Assembly: GCF_006517815.1 (NCBI RefSeq)
Contig: NZ_CP041198.1
Coordinates: 496,001 to 560,000, forward strand
DNA: 64,000 nucleotides
Source of the DNA: Pseudarthrobacter sp. NIBRBAC000502770
Lineage (GTDB): Bacteria > Actinomycetota > Actinomycetes > Actinomycetales > Micrococcaceae
Reading direction: 5' to 3'
Within the stretch, counting starts at the first letter, position 1. The number at the start of each line of letters is the position of its first letter. The position numbers and the translations under genes are program-made. The notes beneath the pieces were generated by a model. That model did not search any database. It was not told the DNA's origin and worked only from the letters and a program-made list of their open reading frames with translations. Of this stretch, positions 33,252 to 45,086 are shown piece by piece.

Positions 33252-34841
33252 TCAGGCCCGCGGCTGCAGGCCCGGGACGCCGTCGCGGATCTCGAAGGAG
33301 GCCTTGGTGGACGCCGGCGCACCAGGCGTCGTGACATGGTCCAGCACCCTGAAGTCCGCGGTCATGGCGTCCCTGGTGATGCGCGTGTTCACGTAACCGC
33401 GGTTGTCGTTGTAGAACTTCAGGTGCGGGTTCCAGGCCATGACGGGGTCGGCAGTGGAGCCGTTGCCGTCGCCGGTGGACGTGATGGAGGTGCACACCAG
33501 CTCCGACCCCACCACCGGGGAAGCCGGGTCCTTGTAGTCCACTTTGACGTCGTTGGCCCAGTTGCGGTGCACGTCGCCGGTGAGTACGACGGCGTTCCGG
33601 ACGTTCGCGTCCACCCACCCCTGGGTGATGCGGCGGCGGGAAGAGACATACCCATCCCACCCGTCCATGGACACGTCGTCGATCTCCGGCGCCTTGTTCC
33701 GGTCGCGCTCGGCGAAGAAGACCTGCTGGCCCAGGATGTCCCAGCGCTGGGTGGAGTTCCTGAATCCATCCAGCAGCCACTTCTCCTGCTCGGCGCCGGT
33801 GATGGTACGGTCCTCCGCCAGCCGTTCGGCCACGTTCTTCTTCCAGCCGTCACCGGCCAGCTGATCGTCGCGGTACTGCCGCGTATCCATCATGTGGAAG
33901 TTGGCCAGCTGGCCCCACTGGATCCTGCGGTAGATCTTCATGTCCGGGCCTGCCGGCAGCGACGACGGACGCAGCGGCATGTTCTCGTAGTAGGCCTGGA
34001 ACGCGGCGGCGCGGCGCTGGCGGAAATGCTCCACGCTGTCATTGAGCTGGCCGGCGTCACTGTTCTCCGGCACGTCGTCCGCCCAGTTGTTGTCCACCTC
34101 GTGGTCATCCCAGACCACTGCCCAGGGTGCGATGGCGTGCGCGGCCTGCAGGTCGGCGTCGGCCTTGTACTGGGCGTGCCGCTGCCGGTACGTCTCCAGT
34201 GTGACGGTCTCCGGGCCCTCGTGGTCGCGCGGGTTGCCGCCGCCAATCACGTAGCCGCCCTTCTTGTATTCGTAGAGGTAGTCGCCAAGATGCAGCACCA
34301 GGTCCGGGTGGTCCTCCGCGAGGCGGCGGTAGGCGGTGAAGTAGCCGTGCTCGTATTGGGCACAGCTGGCAAACGCCATGGCCAGCGCGGCGGGCGTCTC
34401 GTGCAGCGCCGGGCTGGTCAGGGTGCGTCCCACCTGGCTCAGGTGCCTGCCGGCGCGGAACCGGTAGAAGTACTCGCGGCCCGCTTTCAACCCGCGCAGC
34501 TCCACGTGCACCGAGTGCGCGGTTTCGATCCGGGCCTGCTCGACGCCGCGGGCCACCACGTTGCGCATGCCCTGGTCCTCGGCCACTTCCCACTGCACGG
34601 CGACCGGGCGGGACGGCATACCGCCCAGTCCGTCCTCCGCCACGGGGTTGAGCGCCAGGCGCGTCCAGAGCACGAAGCCGTCCGGCCACGGCTCGCCCGA
34701 GGCGATGCCGAGCATGAAGGGATCGGCGCGGAGGCCGGCGTCGTCCGCGGTGGAAACAGCGACGGCGGTACCAGGCAGGGCTGCGACCAACCCGGCCCCG
34801 AGGCCGGCGGAGATGAGGGTTCTGCGGGAGATGTTGTCCAT
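33252..34841 (-). CDS. phoD: PhoD-family alkaline phosphatase, TAT-exported
   Basis: A 529-residue phosphodiesterase/phosphatase. The TAT signal is MDNISRRTLISAG. Catalytic metal motifs are FASCAQYEHGYFTAYRRLAE, VLHLGDYLYEY, VVWDDHEVDNNWAD and VVLTGDVHRNWAND. The N-terminal PhoD domain begins DPFMLGIASGEPWPDG. It hydrolyses phosphate diesters and monoesters with Ca/Fe outside the cell. ATG 34841 follows GGGAACC; GTG 34850 is an equal alternative. It pairs with the convergent metallophosphoesterase in phosphate scavenging. No Pho box was confidently seen. Confidence 0.92.
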   Translation of the reverse strand: MDNISRRTLISAGLGAGLVAALPGTAVAVSTADDAGLRADPFMLGIASGEPWPDGFVLWTRLALNPVAEDGLGGMPSRPVAVQWEVAEDQGMRNVVARGVEQARIETAHSVHVELRGLKAGREYFYRFRAGRHLSQVGRTLTSPALHETPAALAMAFASCAQYEHGYFTAYRRLAEDHPDLVLHLGDYLYEYKKGGYVIGGGNPRDHEGPETVTLETYRQRHAQYKADADLQAAHAIAPWAVVWDDHEVDNNWADDVPENSDAGQLNDSVEHFRQRRAAAFQAYYENMPLRPSSLPAGPDMKIYRRIQWGQLANFHMMDTRQYRDDQLAGDGWKKNVAERLAEDRTITGAEQEKWLLDGFRNSTQRWDILGQQVFFAERDRNKAPEIDDVSMDGWDGYVSSRRRITQGWVDANVRNAVVLTGDVHRNWANDVKVDYKDPASPVVGSELVCTSITSTGDGNGSTADPVMAWNPHLKFYNDNRGYVNTRITRDAMTADFRVLDHVTTPGAPASTKASFEIRDGVPGLQPRA

Positions 34842-35022
34842 GGTTCCCACGGTATTTCCAGCCGTTGTACAGGTTTTGAGGAGGATATGAATGAGCGGTT
34901 AACGGTGTGACAAGGGTTGTTAGTTTGCGGCTGGGTGCTCACGGGCCTTTGGACTCTTGTTCCAGAGGGGGCCGCCGGGCATCGTTGGCACCGACCCCGC
35001 CCAGCCAGCGAAAGAAGACACC

Positions 35023-35805
35023 ATGCCCCGTACTTCCGTCATCACCGGTGCCGCCTCCGGGATCGGCAAGGCAACCAAGGAACTGCTCGAACAACGGGGC
35101 GAACGAGTGATCGGCGTGGATCTCCACGACGCCGAAGTAGTGGCCGACCTCTCCACCGCGGAGGGCCGCGGTGCCTTGGTGGACGCGGTGCGGGAGGTCA
35201 GCGGCGGCAGGATTGATGCCGTCTATGCAGTGGCCGGCCTCGCCATACCGGCCCCGGCCACGGTGGCCGTGAACTTTTTCGGTACCGTCGCCTCGATCGA
35301 AGGGCTCAGGCCGTTGCTGGCCGGCTCGGAGGCACCCCGCGCCGTTGTGGTGTCCTCCATGGCGGCCCTCATGGCCAGCGACGATGAGCTCGTAGCGCTG
35401 CTGACTGACGGGGACGAGCCGGCAGCCATGGACCGCGCCCAGGTTTTGGCCAAGGAACCGTCCACCACCGGGCAACTTATTTACGCGTCCACCAAGGTGG
35501 CGCTGTCCCGGTGGGTCCGCCGGAAGGCTGCCACTGCAGAGTGGGCCGGTGCCGGGATCCCGCTGAACGCCGTGGCACCCGGCGTTATCGCCACGCCCAT
35601 GACCGCCGACCTGATCGACACTGAACAGGAGCGGGAGTCGCTGCTGAAAGTGGTCCCGATGCCGCTGAACGGCATCGCCGAACCCATCGTCGTCGCACGC
35701 CTGCTGGCGTGGCTCAACAGCGCCGAAAACACCCACCTGTGCGGGCAGATTGTCTACGTGGACGGCGGCAGCGACGCTGTCCTGCGCGGCGACTCCGTCT
35801 GGTGA
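35023..35805 (+). CDS. Short-chain dehydrogenase/reductase
   Basis: A 260-residue NAD(P)-dependent SDR. The dinucleotide motif is VITGAASGIGKAT, the catalytic Tyr/Lys lies in YASTKVALSRWV, and the C-terminal region GQIVYVDGGSDAVLR is typical. The cap region resembles 3-alpha-hydroxysteroid dehydrogenase-type enzymes in its short N-terminal half (VIGVDLHDAEVVADLST). The ATG at 35023 begins the fold. The substrate is unknown. Confidence 0.87.
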   Translation: MPRTSVITGAASGIGKATKELLEQRGERVIGVDLHDAEVVADLSTAEGRGALVDAVREVSGGRIDAVYAVAGLAIPAPATVAVNFFGTVASIEGLRPLLAGSEAPRAVVVSSMAALMASDDELVALLTDGDEPAAMDRAQVLAKEPSTTGQLIYASTKVALSRWVRRKAATAEWAGAGIPLNAVAPGVIATPMTADLIDTEQERESLLKVVPMPLNGIAEPIVVARLLAWLNSAENTHLCGQIVYVDGGSDAVLRGDSVW

Positions 35806-35821
35806 TGGATGGGACCGGCCC

Positions 35822-37804
35822 CTAGCTGACGGCGGTCATGACGTTCCAGCCCGGGCCCACGTTGATGCGCCAGCCGAAGAGGCCGTTGCCCTGGCCCGGG
35901 TAGGTCCAGAGGGTGCCGTTGGTGTCGCGGGCAATCAGGTCGGGTTTGCCGTCTCCGGTGAGGTCTCCGGCTGCGCTGATGGCGGTCATGACGTTCCAGC
36001 CGTCGCCGACCTTGATGCGCCAGCCGAAGAGGCCGTTGCCTTGGCCCGGGTAGGTCCAGAGGGTGCCGTTGGTGTCGCGGGCGACGAGGTCGGGTTTGCC
36101 GTCTCCGGTGAGGTCTCCTGCTGCGCTGATGGCGGTCATGACGTTCCAGCCGTCGCCGACCTTGATGCGCCAGCCGAAGAGGCCGTTGCCTTGGCCCGGG
36201 TAGGTCCAGAGGGTGCCGTTGGTGTCGCGGGCAATCAGGTCGGGTTTGCCGTCTCCGGTGAGGTCTCCTGCTGCGCTGATGGCGGTCATGACGTTCCAGC
36301 CGTCGCCGACCTTGATGCGCCAGCCGAAGAGGCCGTTGCCTTGGCCCGGGTAGGTCCAGAGGGTGCCGTTGGTGTCGCGGGCAATCAGGTCAGGCTGACC
36401 GTCTCCCGTGAGGTCTCCTGCTGTGCTGACCGCCGTCATGACGTTCCAGCCGTCGCCGACCTTGATGCGCCAGCCGAACAGGCCATTCCCCTGGCCCGGA
36501 TAGGTCCATAGGCTCCCGTTGCCGTCCTGTGCCAGCAGGTCGGCCTTGCCGTCGCTGGTGAAGTCCCTCGCCGCCGGAGCCGCAGCCGGGCCGGTGAAGA
36601 GCAGGCGGTTGGGGGTTCCCGCTGACACGTTGGTGACAGTGCCCTGGGTGGCGGCGGACGTGAGCTCCGCTGCCACCGCAGCCGGCGTCTGCTGCGGGTT
36701 CCGCGACAAGGAAAGCGCCGCAGCACCGGCAACGTGGGGAGACGCCATGGACGTGCCGCTCAGCGTAGCGACCGAGGTGGTGGAGGTGTCCCAGTCGGAC
36801 TGGATGCCCACCCCCGGGGCGTACAGGTCAACGCAGCTTCCGTAATTCGAGAACCCTGCCTGCCGGTCCGAGGAATCGGTGGCGGCCACGGTCAAGGCCT
36901 CGGGCACCCGCGCCGGGGAGGTGGTGCAGGCATCCACCGCGGCGTTGCCGGCTGCCACCACGGCTGTGACGCCGTCATTAATGATTCCCCTGAGTGCGTC
37001 ATCCAGCGTGGTGCTGGTGGGGCCGCCAATGCTGAGGTTGGCCACCGCGGGGGTGCCGGCGGCATGCTGGGAGGCGATCCAGTCCAGACCGGCGATGACG
37101 TCCGAGTCATAGCCGGAACCGTCGCAGCCGAGCACCCGCACCGGAACCACGCTCGCTGATTTGGCCACCCCATAGGTTTTCCCGGCGATGATGCCGGCGA
37201 CATGCGTTCCGTGGCCGTTGCAGTCGCTGCTGCCCTTGCCGTCGGCGATGGCGGTCCAGCCCGGGGCCACCCGGCCGCCAAAGTCGGTGTTTTCCGCCAG
37301 GACCCCGGTGTCGATGACGTAGGTGCTGACGCCGGCGCCGCTGGCCGTGGGCGTGAACGTGTCTGAGAGCGGGAGCGCGCGCTGGTCGATCCTGTCCAGG
37401 CCCCAGGGCGGTGACTGCTGGGTATCGGCAACTGTCACGGGCAGGTCCGGCTCAATCAGGGCGACACGGGGCGAACGGGCCAAGGCAGCCGCCTGTGCCT
37501 TGGTGGCGGTGATGGCCGCGCCCCGGACTGCTGCGGAGAAGGTCCTGCCAATGCGCACTCCCTGGACCTGCAGGGACTGGGCTTCCGTGGCCACGTCCGA
37601 GCCCTTGGTGAACCTGACCAGGTAGCGGCCCTCGTCGCTGGCCAGGGGATTGGCTGCCTGCGCGTTACCGCTGATCGCCGGCGAGGGCGGTGGAGCGACG
37701 GTCACCGCTGGGGTGAGCGCCGTGGCCGGCGGCGCCGCCAGCATCACGGCAGCAGCGGCCAGCACCGCACCGGCGGGCCGGCGGATTCGCTTGGAAAATG
37801 ACAT
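35822..37804 (-). CDS. Secreted subtilase with C-terminal FG-GAP/VCBS-like repeats
   Basis: A 660-residue exported S8 protease. The signal peptide is followed by an inhibitor-I9 propeptide ([19 protein letters not shown]). The catalytic residues lie in [13 protein letters not shown] (Asp), [13 protein letters not shown] (His) and [17 protein letters not shown] (Ser). From about residue 415 to the end come five copies of a 50-residue unit ([34 protein letters not shown]), a beta-propeller FG-GAP/VCBS module with calcium-type DxTxDG loops. ATG 37804 has GGGGAG upstream; the frame upstream is not coding. Proteinase-K-like overall, with a probable substrate-binding propeller. Confidence 0.92.
   Translation of the reverse strand: MSFSKRIRRPAGAVLAAAAVMLAAPPATALTPAVTVAPPPSPAISGNAQAANPLASDEGRYLVRFTKGSDVATEAQSLQVQGVRIGRTFSAAVRGAAITATKAQAAALARSPRVALIEPDLPVTVADTQQSPPWGLDRIDQRALPLSDTFTPTASGAGVSTYVIDTGVLAENTDFGGRVAPGWTAIADGKGSSDCNGHGTHVAGIIAGKTYGVAKSASVVPVRVLGCDGSGYDSDVIAGLDWIASQHAAGTPAVANLSIGGPTSTTLDDALRGIINDGVTAVVAAGNAAVDACTTSPARVPEALTVAATDSSDRQAGFSNYGSCVDLYAPGVGIQSDWDTSTTSVATLSGTSMASPHVAGAAALSLSRNPQQTPAAVAAELTSAATQGTVTNVSAGTPNRLLFTGPAAAPAARDFTSDGKADLLAQDGNGSLWTYPGQGNGLFGWRIKVGDGWNVMTAVSTAGDLTGDGQPDLIARDTNGTLWTYPGQGNGLFGWRIKVGDGWNVMTAISAAGDLTGDGKPDLIARDTNGTLWTYPGQGNGLFGWRIKVGDGWNVMTAISAAGDLTGDGKPDLVARDTNGTLWTYPGQGNGLFGWRIKVGDGWNVMTAISAAGDLTGDGKPDLIARDTNGTLWTYPGQGNGLFGWRINVGPGWNVMTAVS
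35831..36560. repeat. Five tandem ~150-bp repeats inside the subtilase gene
   Basis: Units begin at about 35831, 35981, 36131, 36281 and 36431, each 150 bp. The middle copies are almost identical at DNA level, differing at a handful of bases; the outer ones are more diverged. This pattern points to recent unequal exchange or slippage and possible copy-number variation. Confidence 0.9.
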
Positions 37805-38097
37805 GCTTGTGCTCCCCAGCTTTCGGCGGAAACGGGGGAACCGTTCCCTGGTCCACAGCCCGTTCCTGCCCGGAGCCCCGGCTGAGCCCGGGGCCGGTTC
37901 TCCAGCGCAGGCATGGGGCCTGGGCAGAGGAAGCTGTTTCCCGACCCATGGTACAACTCCGGAATTCAAGAGGCGACGGTGAAAGTGCTGGTGCATCCTT
38001 CGACGGCGCGGACTTTAGTCCCTGTTCGGGCGTAACCCTCAGGCGTAGCTTGAATGTGGGTCCCACGGCCGCGGGACCCCCATCCAAGGGGGGCATC

Positions 38098-38811
38098 ATG
38101 ACCAAGCCCAGGCTTTCGGCATTCAGCGTTCTCGGGCTCACCGGCTTGCTGGTCCTCACCGGCTGCTTTGGCCCACCGGCGCCGGGGCCCGCCACCAGTT
38201 CCGCGGCCCCGGGCCCCACGGCCGGCAGCACCAGTCCGGGCACGACGGCGAGCCCCACCACTACGGCGGCCCCGACTTCGCCGGCCGCCACCTCAGCCGC
38301 GCCCACCGCCCCGGCTTCCGCGCCGCCGTCGTCCGCCCCGGCAAGCCCGCCGCCCACGCAGGAGCCAACGCAGGAACCTGCCCCCACCACCGGACTCCCC
38401 GAGCAAGTTGCCCCGCTGACCATCTACTACGTTGCGGTGGGCGACAACGGCGTCTCGGGGCCCAGGATCGGCTGCGGTGACAGCCTGGTGGCCACCACCA
38501 CGGCACCCGTCCGCTTCACCGATCAGGTGGGCCCCAGCGTCGGGACCCTGCTGGCCAACAAGAGCCGGGACGTGGGCATGTCCGGGCTGGTCAATGTCCT
38601 GTACCAGTCGAACCTGTCCTATGTGGCCGGCGAGCTGGACGGCAGCACCATCACTATCTGGCTCACCGGGCAGTTCATGCTGGGCGGGGTCTGCGACGTT
38701 CCACGGGCAAAAGCGCAGCTTGAGTACACGGCCATGGCCGCCTCCGGGGCCACCAGCGCCCAGGTGTTCGTCAACGGCCGCCCCATCGACGAGGTGCTCA
38801 GCCTGAAGTAG
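38098..38811 (+). CDS. Lipoprotein with Pro/Thr/Ala-rich linker and GerMN-like domain
   Basis: A 237-residue exported lipoprotein. The lipobox is LLVLTGC near residue 22. Residues 25-100 form a low-complexity Pro/Ser/Thr/Ala linker that likely spans the cell wall. The C-terminal domain (LTIYYVAVGDNG, VGTLLANKSRDVGM, ITIWLTGQFMLGGVCD) resembles GerMN modules. The ATG at 38098 is preceded by AAGGGGGG. Function unknown; surface or wall-binding is plausible. Confidence 0.72.
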   Translation: MTKPRLSAFSVLGLTGLLVLTGCFGPPAPGPATSSAAPGPTAGSTSPGTTASPTTTAAPTSPAATSAAPTAPASAPPSSAPASPPPTQEPTQEPAPTTGLPEQVAPLTIYYVAVGDNGVSGPRIGCGDSLVATTTAPVRFTDQVGPSVGTLLANKSRDVGMSGLVNVLYQSNLSYVAGELDGSTITIWLTGQFMLGGVCDVPRAKAQLEYTAMAASGATSAQVFVNGRPIDEVLSLK

Positions 38812-38891
38812 CCGGAAAGGCGGACTGCCGCCGCCGTCGTACCCTTGCCTTAGGTTAAAGCCACGAAGCCCAAGCGTCCGAACGGATCGGC

Positions 38892-41618
38892 ATGACAGAC
38901 GTGAACGTCCGGGAGCGCAGCTCCCTCCAACTGGCCATCACTGATGCCGCAAGCCTGACGGCGGAGCAAACGCTGGAACGCCTTGGATCCGCGCCCGGCG
39001 GCCTCACCGGGGAAGAGGCGGCCGCCCGCCTGGAACAGCTTGGCCCCAACGCCGTCCGCACCCACCGCGCCAACGCCTGGGCAGTGCTGGGACGGCAGTT
39101 CGCCAGCCCCATCCTCATCCTCCTGATCGTGACCGCCGGCCTGTCCCTGTTCCTGGGCGACGCCACCAATTCCATCGTCATCGGTGTGATCCTGCTGGCC
39201 AGCGTCGGCCTCGGCTTCACCAACGAATACCGCGCGGAACGCGCCTCCGAAGCCCTGCACGACCGCGTCACCCACCGTGCCGTGGCGCTCCGCGGGGGAA
39301 GTACCAGGGAAGTGGACGTTACCGCCCTGGTACCAGGCGACGTCGTGCATCTCTCCCTGGGTGCCATCATCCCGGCGGACATCCGGCTTCTGACCACCAA
39401 CAACCTTCTCTGTGACGAAAGCATCCTCACCGGGGAGTCCCAGCCTGCGGCCAAGGAAGCTGCTCCCGTCGCTGCCGGTTCAGCACTGGGAGACCTCACC
39501 TCCTGCGTGTTCATGGGCACGGTGGTCCAGTCCGGCGGCTGCACCGGGGTGGTGGTTGCCACCGGCGGCCGTGCCGAATTCGGGCGCATCGCACTGGGCC
39601 TTGGCGAGAGGCAGCCGCAGACCGAGTTCCAGCTGGGACTCAAACGGTTCTCCTTCCTGCTGCTGCAGGTAGCAATGGTGCTCACCTCGCTGATCTTCGT
39701 GGCCAACCTGCTGCTGCAACGTCCGCTCATCGAATCCCTGCTGTTCTCGCTGGCCATTGCGGTCGGTATCACCCCGCAGTTGCTCCCCGCCGTGGTCAGT
39801 ACCTCCCTGGCCACCGGCACCCGGCAGCTGGCCAAGCGGAAGGTGCTGGTCAAACGCCTGGTGTGCATCGAGGACCTGGGGGACATGGACATCCTGGTCA
39901 CCGACAAGACCGGCACCCTGACGGAGGGCAGGATCAGCTTCACCGGTGCGCTGCCGGCTTCCCCGGAGACGTCCGACGACGGGCTGCTCACCCTGGGCCT
40001 GCTGGCCACCGAGACCGACTACAGGGATGCCAAAAATTCCCCGGCCGGGCAGAACCCGCTGGACGCCGCCCTGTGGGGCAGCCCCGGGGCGTCCGGTTTC
40101 GACCCCGGACGCTTCGAGCGGGTGGACCTGATCGGCTTTGACCACCAACGCCGCCGCACCACAGTGCTGGTCCGGGAGAACGGCGGCCCCGCGCGGCTGG
40201 TCACCAAGGGTGCCCCGGAGGACATCCTGGCCCTCTGCGGACCCACCCCGCCTGCCGTGCAGGCACTGCTGGACGAACAGTTCGACGCCGGCTCCCGTGT
40301 GGTTGCCGTGGCCACCCGCCCGGCCCCGGGGCTGGACAGGCTGACGCCGGCGGACGAGCGCAACCTGGCCCTGGCCGGTTTCCTCGTCTTCCTTGACCGC
40401 CCCAAAGCCAATGCCCGGCAGTCCCTGGACCTCCTGGAGGCACTGGGCATCTCGGTGAAGATCGCCACCGGGGACAACGCCAAGGTGGCGGAGAAGGTCT
40501 GCGCCGACCTGGACGTGGTCTCCGGCGGCACGCTCACCGGGGCCCAGGTTGAAGCCATGTCCGACGCCGACCTCGCCGCCGCCGCCCGGACGGCAACGAT
40601 CTTCGCGCGCGTGTCGCCCGAACAAAAAGCACGCATCATCACCCTGCTGCGCCTCAGCGGCGGATCCGTGGGCTTCATGGGTGACGGCGTCAACGACGCG
40701 CTGGCACTCCACAAGGCGGACATCGGCATCTCCGTCGATACCGCGACTGACGTTGCCAAGGACGCGGCCGACGTCGTCCTCCTGGACAAGGACCTGGGGG
40801 TCCTGGCGGAGGGCGTGATGGAGGGCCGGCGGATCTTCGCCAACACCATCAAATATGTACTGATGGGCACCTCCAGCAACTTCGGCAATATGTTCAGCGC
40901 GGCCGTGGCCTCGGTGGTGCTGAGTTTCCTGCCCATGCTGCCGGGCCAGATCCTGCTGAACAACCTGCTCTACGACTCCGGGCAGCTGGCCATTCCGGGG
41001 GACCGGGTGGACAAGGAGCAGTTGCGGGCGCCATCTCACTGGGACATTGCCTTCATCCGGCGGTTCATGCTGCTCTTTGGGCCGATCAGTTCCCTTTTCG
41101 ACTTCGCTACGTTCGCGCTGATGCTGTTCGTGTTCACCGCCGCGCCGGGGGAGTTCCGCGCCGGCTGGTTCATTGAATCCATCGCCACCCAGACGCTGAT
41201 CATCTTCGCCATCCGGACCCGGCGGGTCCCCTTCCTGCGGAGCCGGCCCTCAGCAGGCCTGATCGCCGCCTCGCTGGGAGTGGTGGCCGTGGGCATCTTC
41301 CTGCCGCTGTCACCGGTGGCCGCAGTGCTGGGCTTCGACCCCTTGCCGGTGCCGTTCTTCCTGGCCCTGCTGGGCATGGTGGTGGTGTACCTGGTGCTGG
41401 TCGAGGTGGCCAAGCAATGGTTCTTCGCACGTGACGCCCAGCAGCTGGCCGCCCCGCCGCCGCCCGTCCGGCGCCGCAAGGATACGCACCACATTGCCCG
41501 GCGGGCCTTCCGGTTCAGCATCCCCGTCAAGGTATCCCCGCTTTCGGTCCCTGCATCCCGGAAGAACCTGCTGGGGGGCAGAAGGGCACGGCGGGCGGGC
41601 CCCGTCCGTAACCTTTAG
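38892..41618 (+). CDS. mgtA: P-type Mg2+-translocating ATPase (MgtA type)
   Basis: A 908-residue membrane pump that imports magnesium using ATP. The actuator motif is LTGESQPAAKEA, the phosphorylation site DKTGTLTEG, and the hinge FMGDGVNDALALHKADIGISV. The N-terminal cation ATPase domain, helix GQILLNNLLYDSGQLAIPGD and late TM region VVYLVLVEVAKQWFF follow MgtA/MgtB order. Size and signatures are canonical. A weak ribosome site (GGATCGGC) precedes the ATG. No Mg-sensing leader was identified in the 80 bases upstream. Confidence 0.93.
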   Translation: MTDVNVRERSSLQLAITDAASLTAEQTLERLGSAPGGLTGEEAAARLEQLGPNAVRTHRANAWAVLGRQFASPILILLIVTAGLSLFLGDATNSIVIGVILLASVGLGFTNEYRAERASEALHDRVTHRAVALRGGSTREVDVTALVPGDVVHLSLGAIIPADIRLLTTNNLLCDESILTGESQPAAKEAAPVAAGSALGDLTSCVFMGTVVQSGGCTGVVVATGGRAEFGRIALGLGERQPQTEFQLGLKRFSFLLLQVAMVLTSLIFVANLLLQRPLIESLLFSLAIAVGITPQLLPAVVSTSLATGTRQLAKRKVLVKRLVCIEDLGDMDILVTDKTGTLTEGRISFTGALPASPETSDDGLLTLGLLATETDYRDAKNSPAGQNPLDAALWGSPGASGFDPGRFERVDLIGFDHQRRRTTVLVRENGGPARLVTKGAPEDILALCGPTPPAVQALLDEQFDAGSRVVAVATRPAPGLDRLTPADERNLALAGFLVFLDRPKANARQSLDLLEALGISVKIATGDNAKVAEKVCADLDVVSGGTLTGAQVEAMSDADLAAAARTATIFARVSPEQKARIITLLRLSGGSVGFMGDGVNDALALHKADIGISVDTATDVAKDAADVVLLDKDLGVLAEGVMEGRRIFANTIKYVLMGTSSNFGNMFSAAVASVVLSFLPMLPGQILLNNLLYDSGQLAIPGDRVDKEQLRAPSHWDIAFIRRFMLLFGPISSLFDFATFALMLFVFTAAPGEFRAGWFIESIATQTLIIFAIRTRRVPFLRSRPSAGLIAASLGVVAVGIFLPLSPVAAVLGFDPLPVPFFLALLGMVVVYLVLVEVAKQWFFARDAQQLAAPPPPVRRRKDTHHIARRAFRFSIPVKVSPLSVPASRKNLLGGRRARRAGPVRNL

Positions 41619-43412
<1,794 letters not shown>

Positions 43413-43425
43413 CCGCCGTAGTTGG

Positions 43426-44112
43426 TCAGTGCAGCAGTTCCCACGCCCGGGGGATGGGCGCGGGTATCAGGTGGACCCGCCGCCGGAAGCCGAGCTTCTG
43501 GAGCACGGCGGAAACGCTGGCGCCGACGACGGCCTCGGTCATGACCAGCTCCTGCCCGATCTGGTGGTTGGTCAGCCCGCGTGCCATGAGGGCGAGCACG
43601 CTCCGCTCCGTCCGTGTCATGGCTGTGAGCCACGGCGCGGAAGCGGTGGCGTAGAGGCTTTCGGCCACCCGCTCCCTGACCCCAGGACCCATGGGCGGTA
43701 TGCCGGCGGCGGTGACGCGGAGGCAGTTGATCAAAGCGTCATGGTCTCCGATCCGCTTGAGCACATACCCTGACGCGCCCGCCAGGACCGCTGCGCGCAC
43801 CGCATGCTGTTCGTCCCAGCCGGTAAGGATCAGGCACTTCACGTCCGGGTCGGTGGAGCGCAAATTCCGGCACACCTCGATGCCCGTGCCGTCCGGCAGC
43901 CTGTCGTCGAGCACCACGATGTCAGGCTGCAGGATGTGGATCAAGCGGCCCGCCTCCGCAGCCGATCCGCTTTCGCCAACAACATCGAATCCGGCGTGCT
44001 CGAGCAGGTCCGCCAGGCCACGGCGGACCATCTCGTGGTCATTGAGGACGAACACCCGGACGGGCAGGGCCGGGAACGCGGCCCCTCCAGTGGGGTCTGC
44101 AGGTGTGTTCAT
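43426..44112 (-). CDS. LuxR-type response regulator (NarL/FixJ family)
   Basis: A 228-residue regulator. The receiver domain has VRVFVLNDHEMVRRGLADLL and the phospho-acceptor in DIVVLDDRLPDG, with the switch Lys in VLKRIG. The C-terminal LuxR HTH is MTRTERSVLALMARGLTNHQ. ATG 44112 starts the receiver; the upstream frame is not coding. It is convergent with the GAF kinase 14 bases away, so probably its cognate regulator. Similar in layout to DevR. Confidence 0.87.
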   Translation of the reverse strand: MNTPADPTGGAAFPALPVRVFVLNDHEMVRRGLADLLEHAGFDVVGESGSAAEAGRLIHILQPDIVVLDDRLPDGTGIEVCRNLRSTDPDVKCLILTGWDEQHAVRAAVLAGASGYVLKRIGDHDALINCLRVTAAGIPPMGPGVRERVAESLYATASAPWLTAMTRTERSVLALMARGLTNHQIGQELVMTEAVVGASVSAVLQKLGFRRRVHLIPAPIPRAWELLH

Positions 44113-44187
44113 TAAGACGCTCTCATCGGTTCGACGCCCTCCCCGGCTGCCCTCTCCCTGCAGCCGCCCCTCTGGAAGGAACCACAT

Positions 44188-44526
44188 TTATTCATCCAGC
44201 ACTTGTGGCCGCCACTCCATGCCCGGCGCTGTGACGGTGGATTCCGGAGCCTCCCGGGGGATGCTGCAGACAACGCAGATGGTGTTGTGTTCCGGACCAG
44301 TCACCCATTGGTGGGACTCCTCCAGACGGTATTCATACCGTCCGCCGAGCTCCTGGAGCCGGTTCAGCGCCACGCTGGCATTTTCCCATGAACTCCAGAA
44401 GCCCACTAGCCCGCCGTCATCCCTGGAAATGGCGTTACACCCGCCGTCGCCCAGCCGGGCCGCGGCGCCCAGGCCTGCCGGGTAGTCACCGCCATACACC
44501 GCCCTGTATTCGTCCTCGGTTGCCAT
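44188..44526 (-). CDS. Hypothetical protein of the stress-gene cluster
   Basis: A 112-residue acidic protein, MATEDEYRAVYGGDYPAGLG at the N-terminus, WSSWENASVALNRLQELGGR in the middle and a WVTGPEHNTICVVCSIPREA segment with a Cys pair. No family is recognised with certainty. ATG 44526 lies 23 bases after the stop of the frameshifted neighbour and has GGTGG upstream, suggesting a shared transcript. Confidence 0.6.
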   Translation of the reverse strand: MATEDEYRAVYGGDYPAGLGAAARLGDGGCNAISRDDGGLVGFWSSWENASVALNRLQELGGRYEYRLEESHQWVTGPEHNTICVVCSIPREAPESTVTAPGMEWRPQVLDE

Positions 44527-44548
44527 GTACTCACCACCCCGTCCCGGA

Positions 44549-45086
44549 TCAGGCGGCCTTCTTTTGCGGTGCGAGGAATACCTCCAGCGCCTGGAGCGTG
44601 GCCACGGCATCATGGAACGCCGGGTTTTGGTGCGGGTGCAGGCGGTCCAGCAGGCCGCCGTTGTGCTGGAGGCGGCGCCGCGCGGTGCGGACGGCACGGA
44701 CGGCGAGGTCGAGGTCTTCCGGGCGCCGTGGCAGGGGCGATGTTCATGCACTGGATCGACGCAAGGGCAACGGCCAGGACGTTCGCGTCGAGCTGCTGCC
44801 CGGCTGCGCGGTGGCCGCGCAGCCGGGAGGCAAATGCGTCCCAAATGTCCCGCGCTGCCGTCCGTGCCACCTCTGTCCGGGCCTGGTTCGCCGGCAGCCC
44901 CTGGTCCAGGAACTCCTGATAGAGGGAATCGAACCGGACGGCCAGCTCTTCGGCTTCCTTCCCGGACCCACCGGCAGGGGCTGATTCGGAGATGAAGTTG
45001 GAAGGGTGGAGCAGCATTGCGCGCCGGTGCGCTGCTTCTGCCTGCGGCAATCGGGCGGGACGGAACGTGAGGATGTGAGCGGACAT
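44549..45086 (-). pseudogene. Conserved-looking small protein gene broken by a 1-base insertion
   Basis: The first frame runs from ATG 45086 (AAAGGA six bases upstream): MSAHILTFRPARLPQAEAAH, AEELAVRFDSLYQEFLDQGL, RTAARDIWDAFASRLRGHRA, VALASIQCMNIAPAT. After about 44722 codon bias switches to another frame that reads EDLDLAVRAVRTARRRLQHN and ALEVFLAPQKKAA and ends at 44549. Deleting one C in a GCGCCCGG run would restore a single protein of about 178 residues. The upstream frame otherwise runs on as a Pro/Arg-rich tail to 44610. It may be a real loss or a base-call error. Function unknown. Confidence 0.7.

Noticed and set aside
35750..36511. Plus-strand repetitive ORF within the protease repeats
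   Set aside because: It is the reverse reading of the 150-bp repeats and has no independent start or family.
35822..36560. 150-bp tandem repeats as a possible CRISPR array
   Set aside because: Repeats are contiguous, coding and 150 bp long, without spacers.
39480..41039. 519-codon minus-strand frame across mgtA
   Set aside because: It is an exact shadow of a canonical P-type ATPase and lacks any motif.
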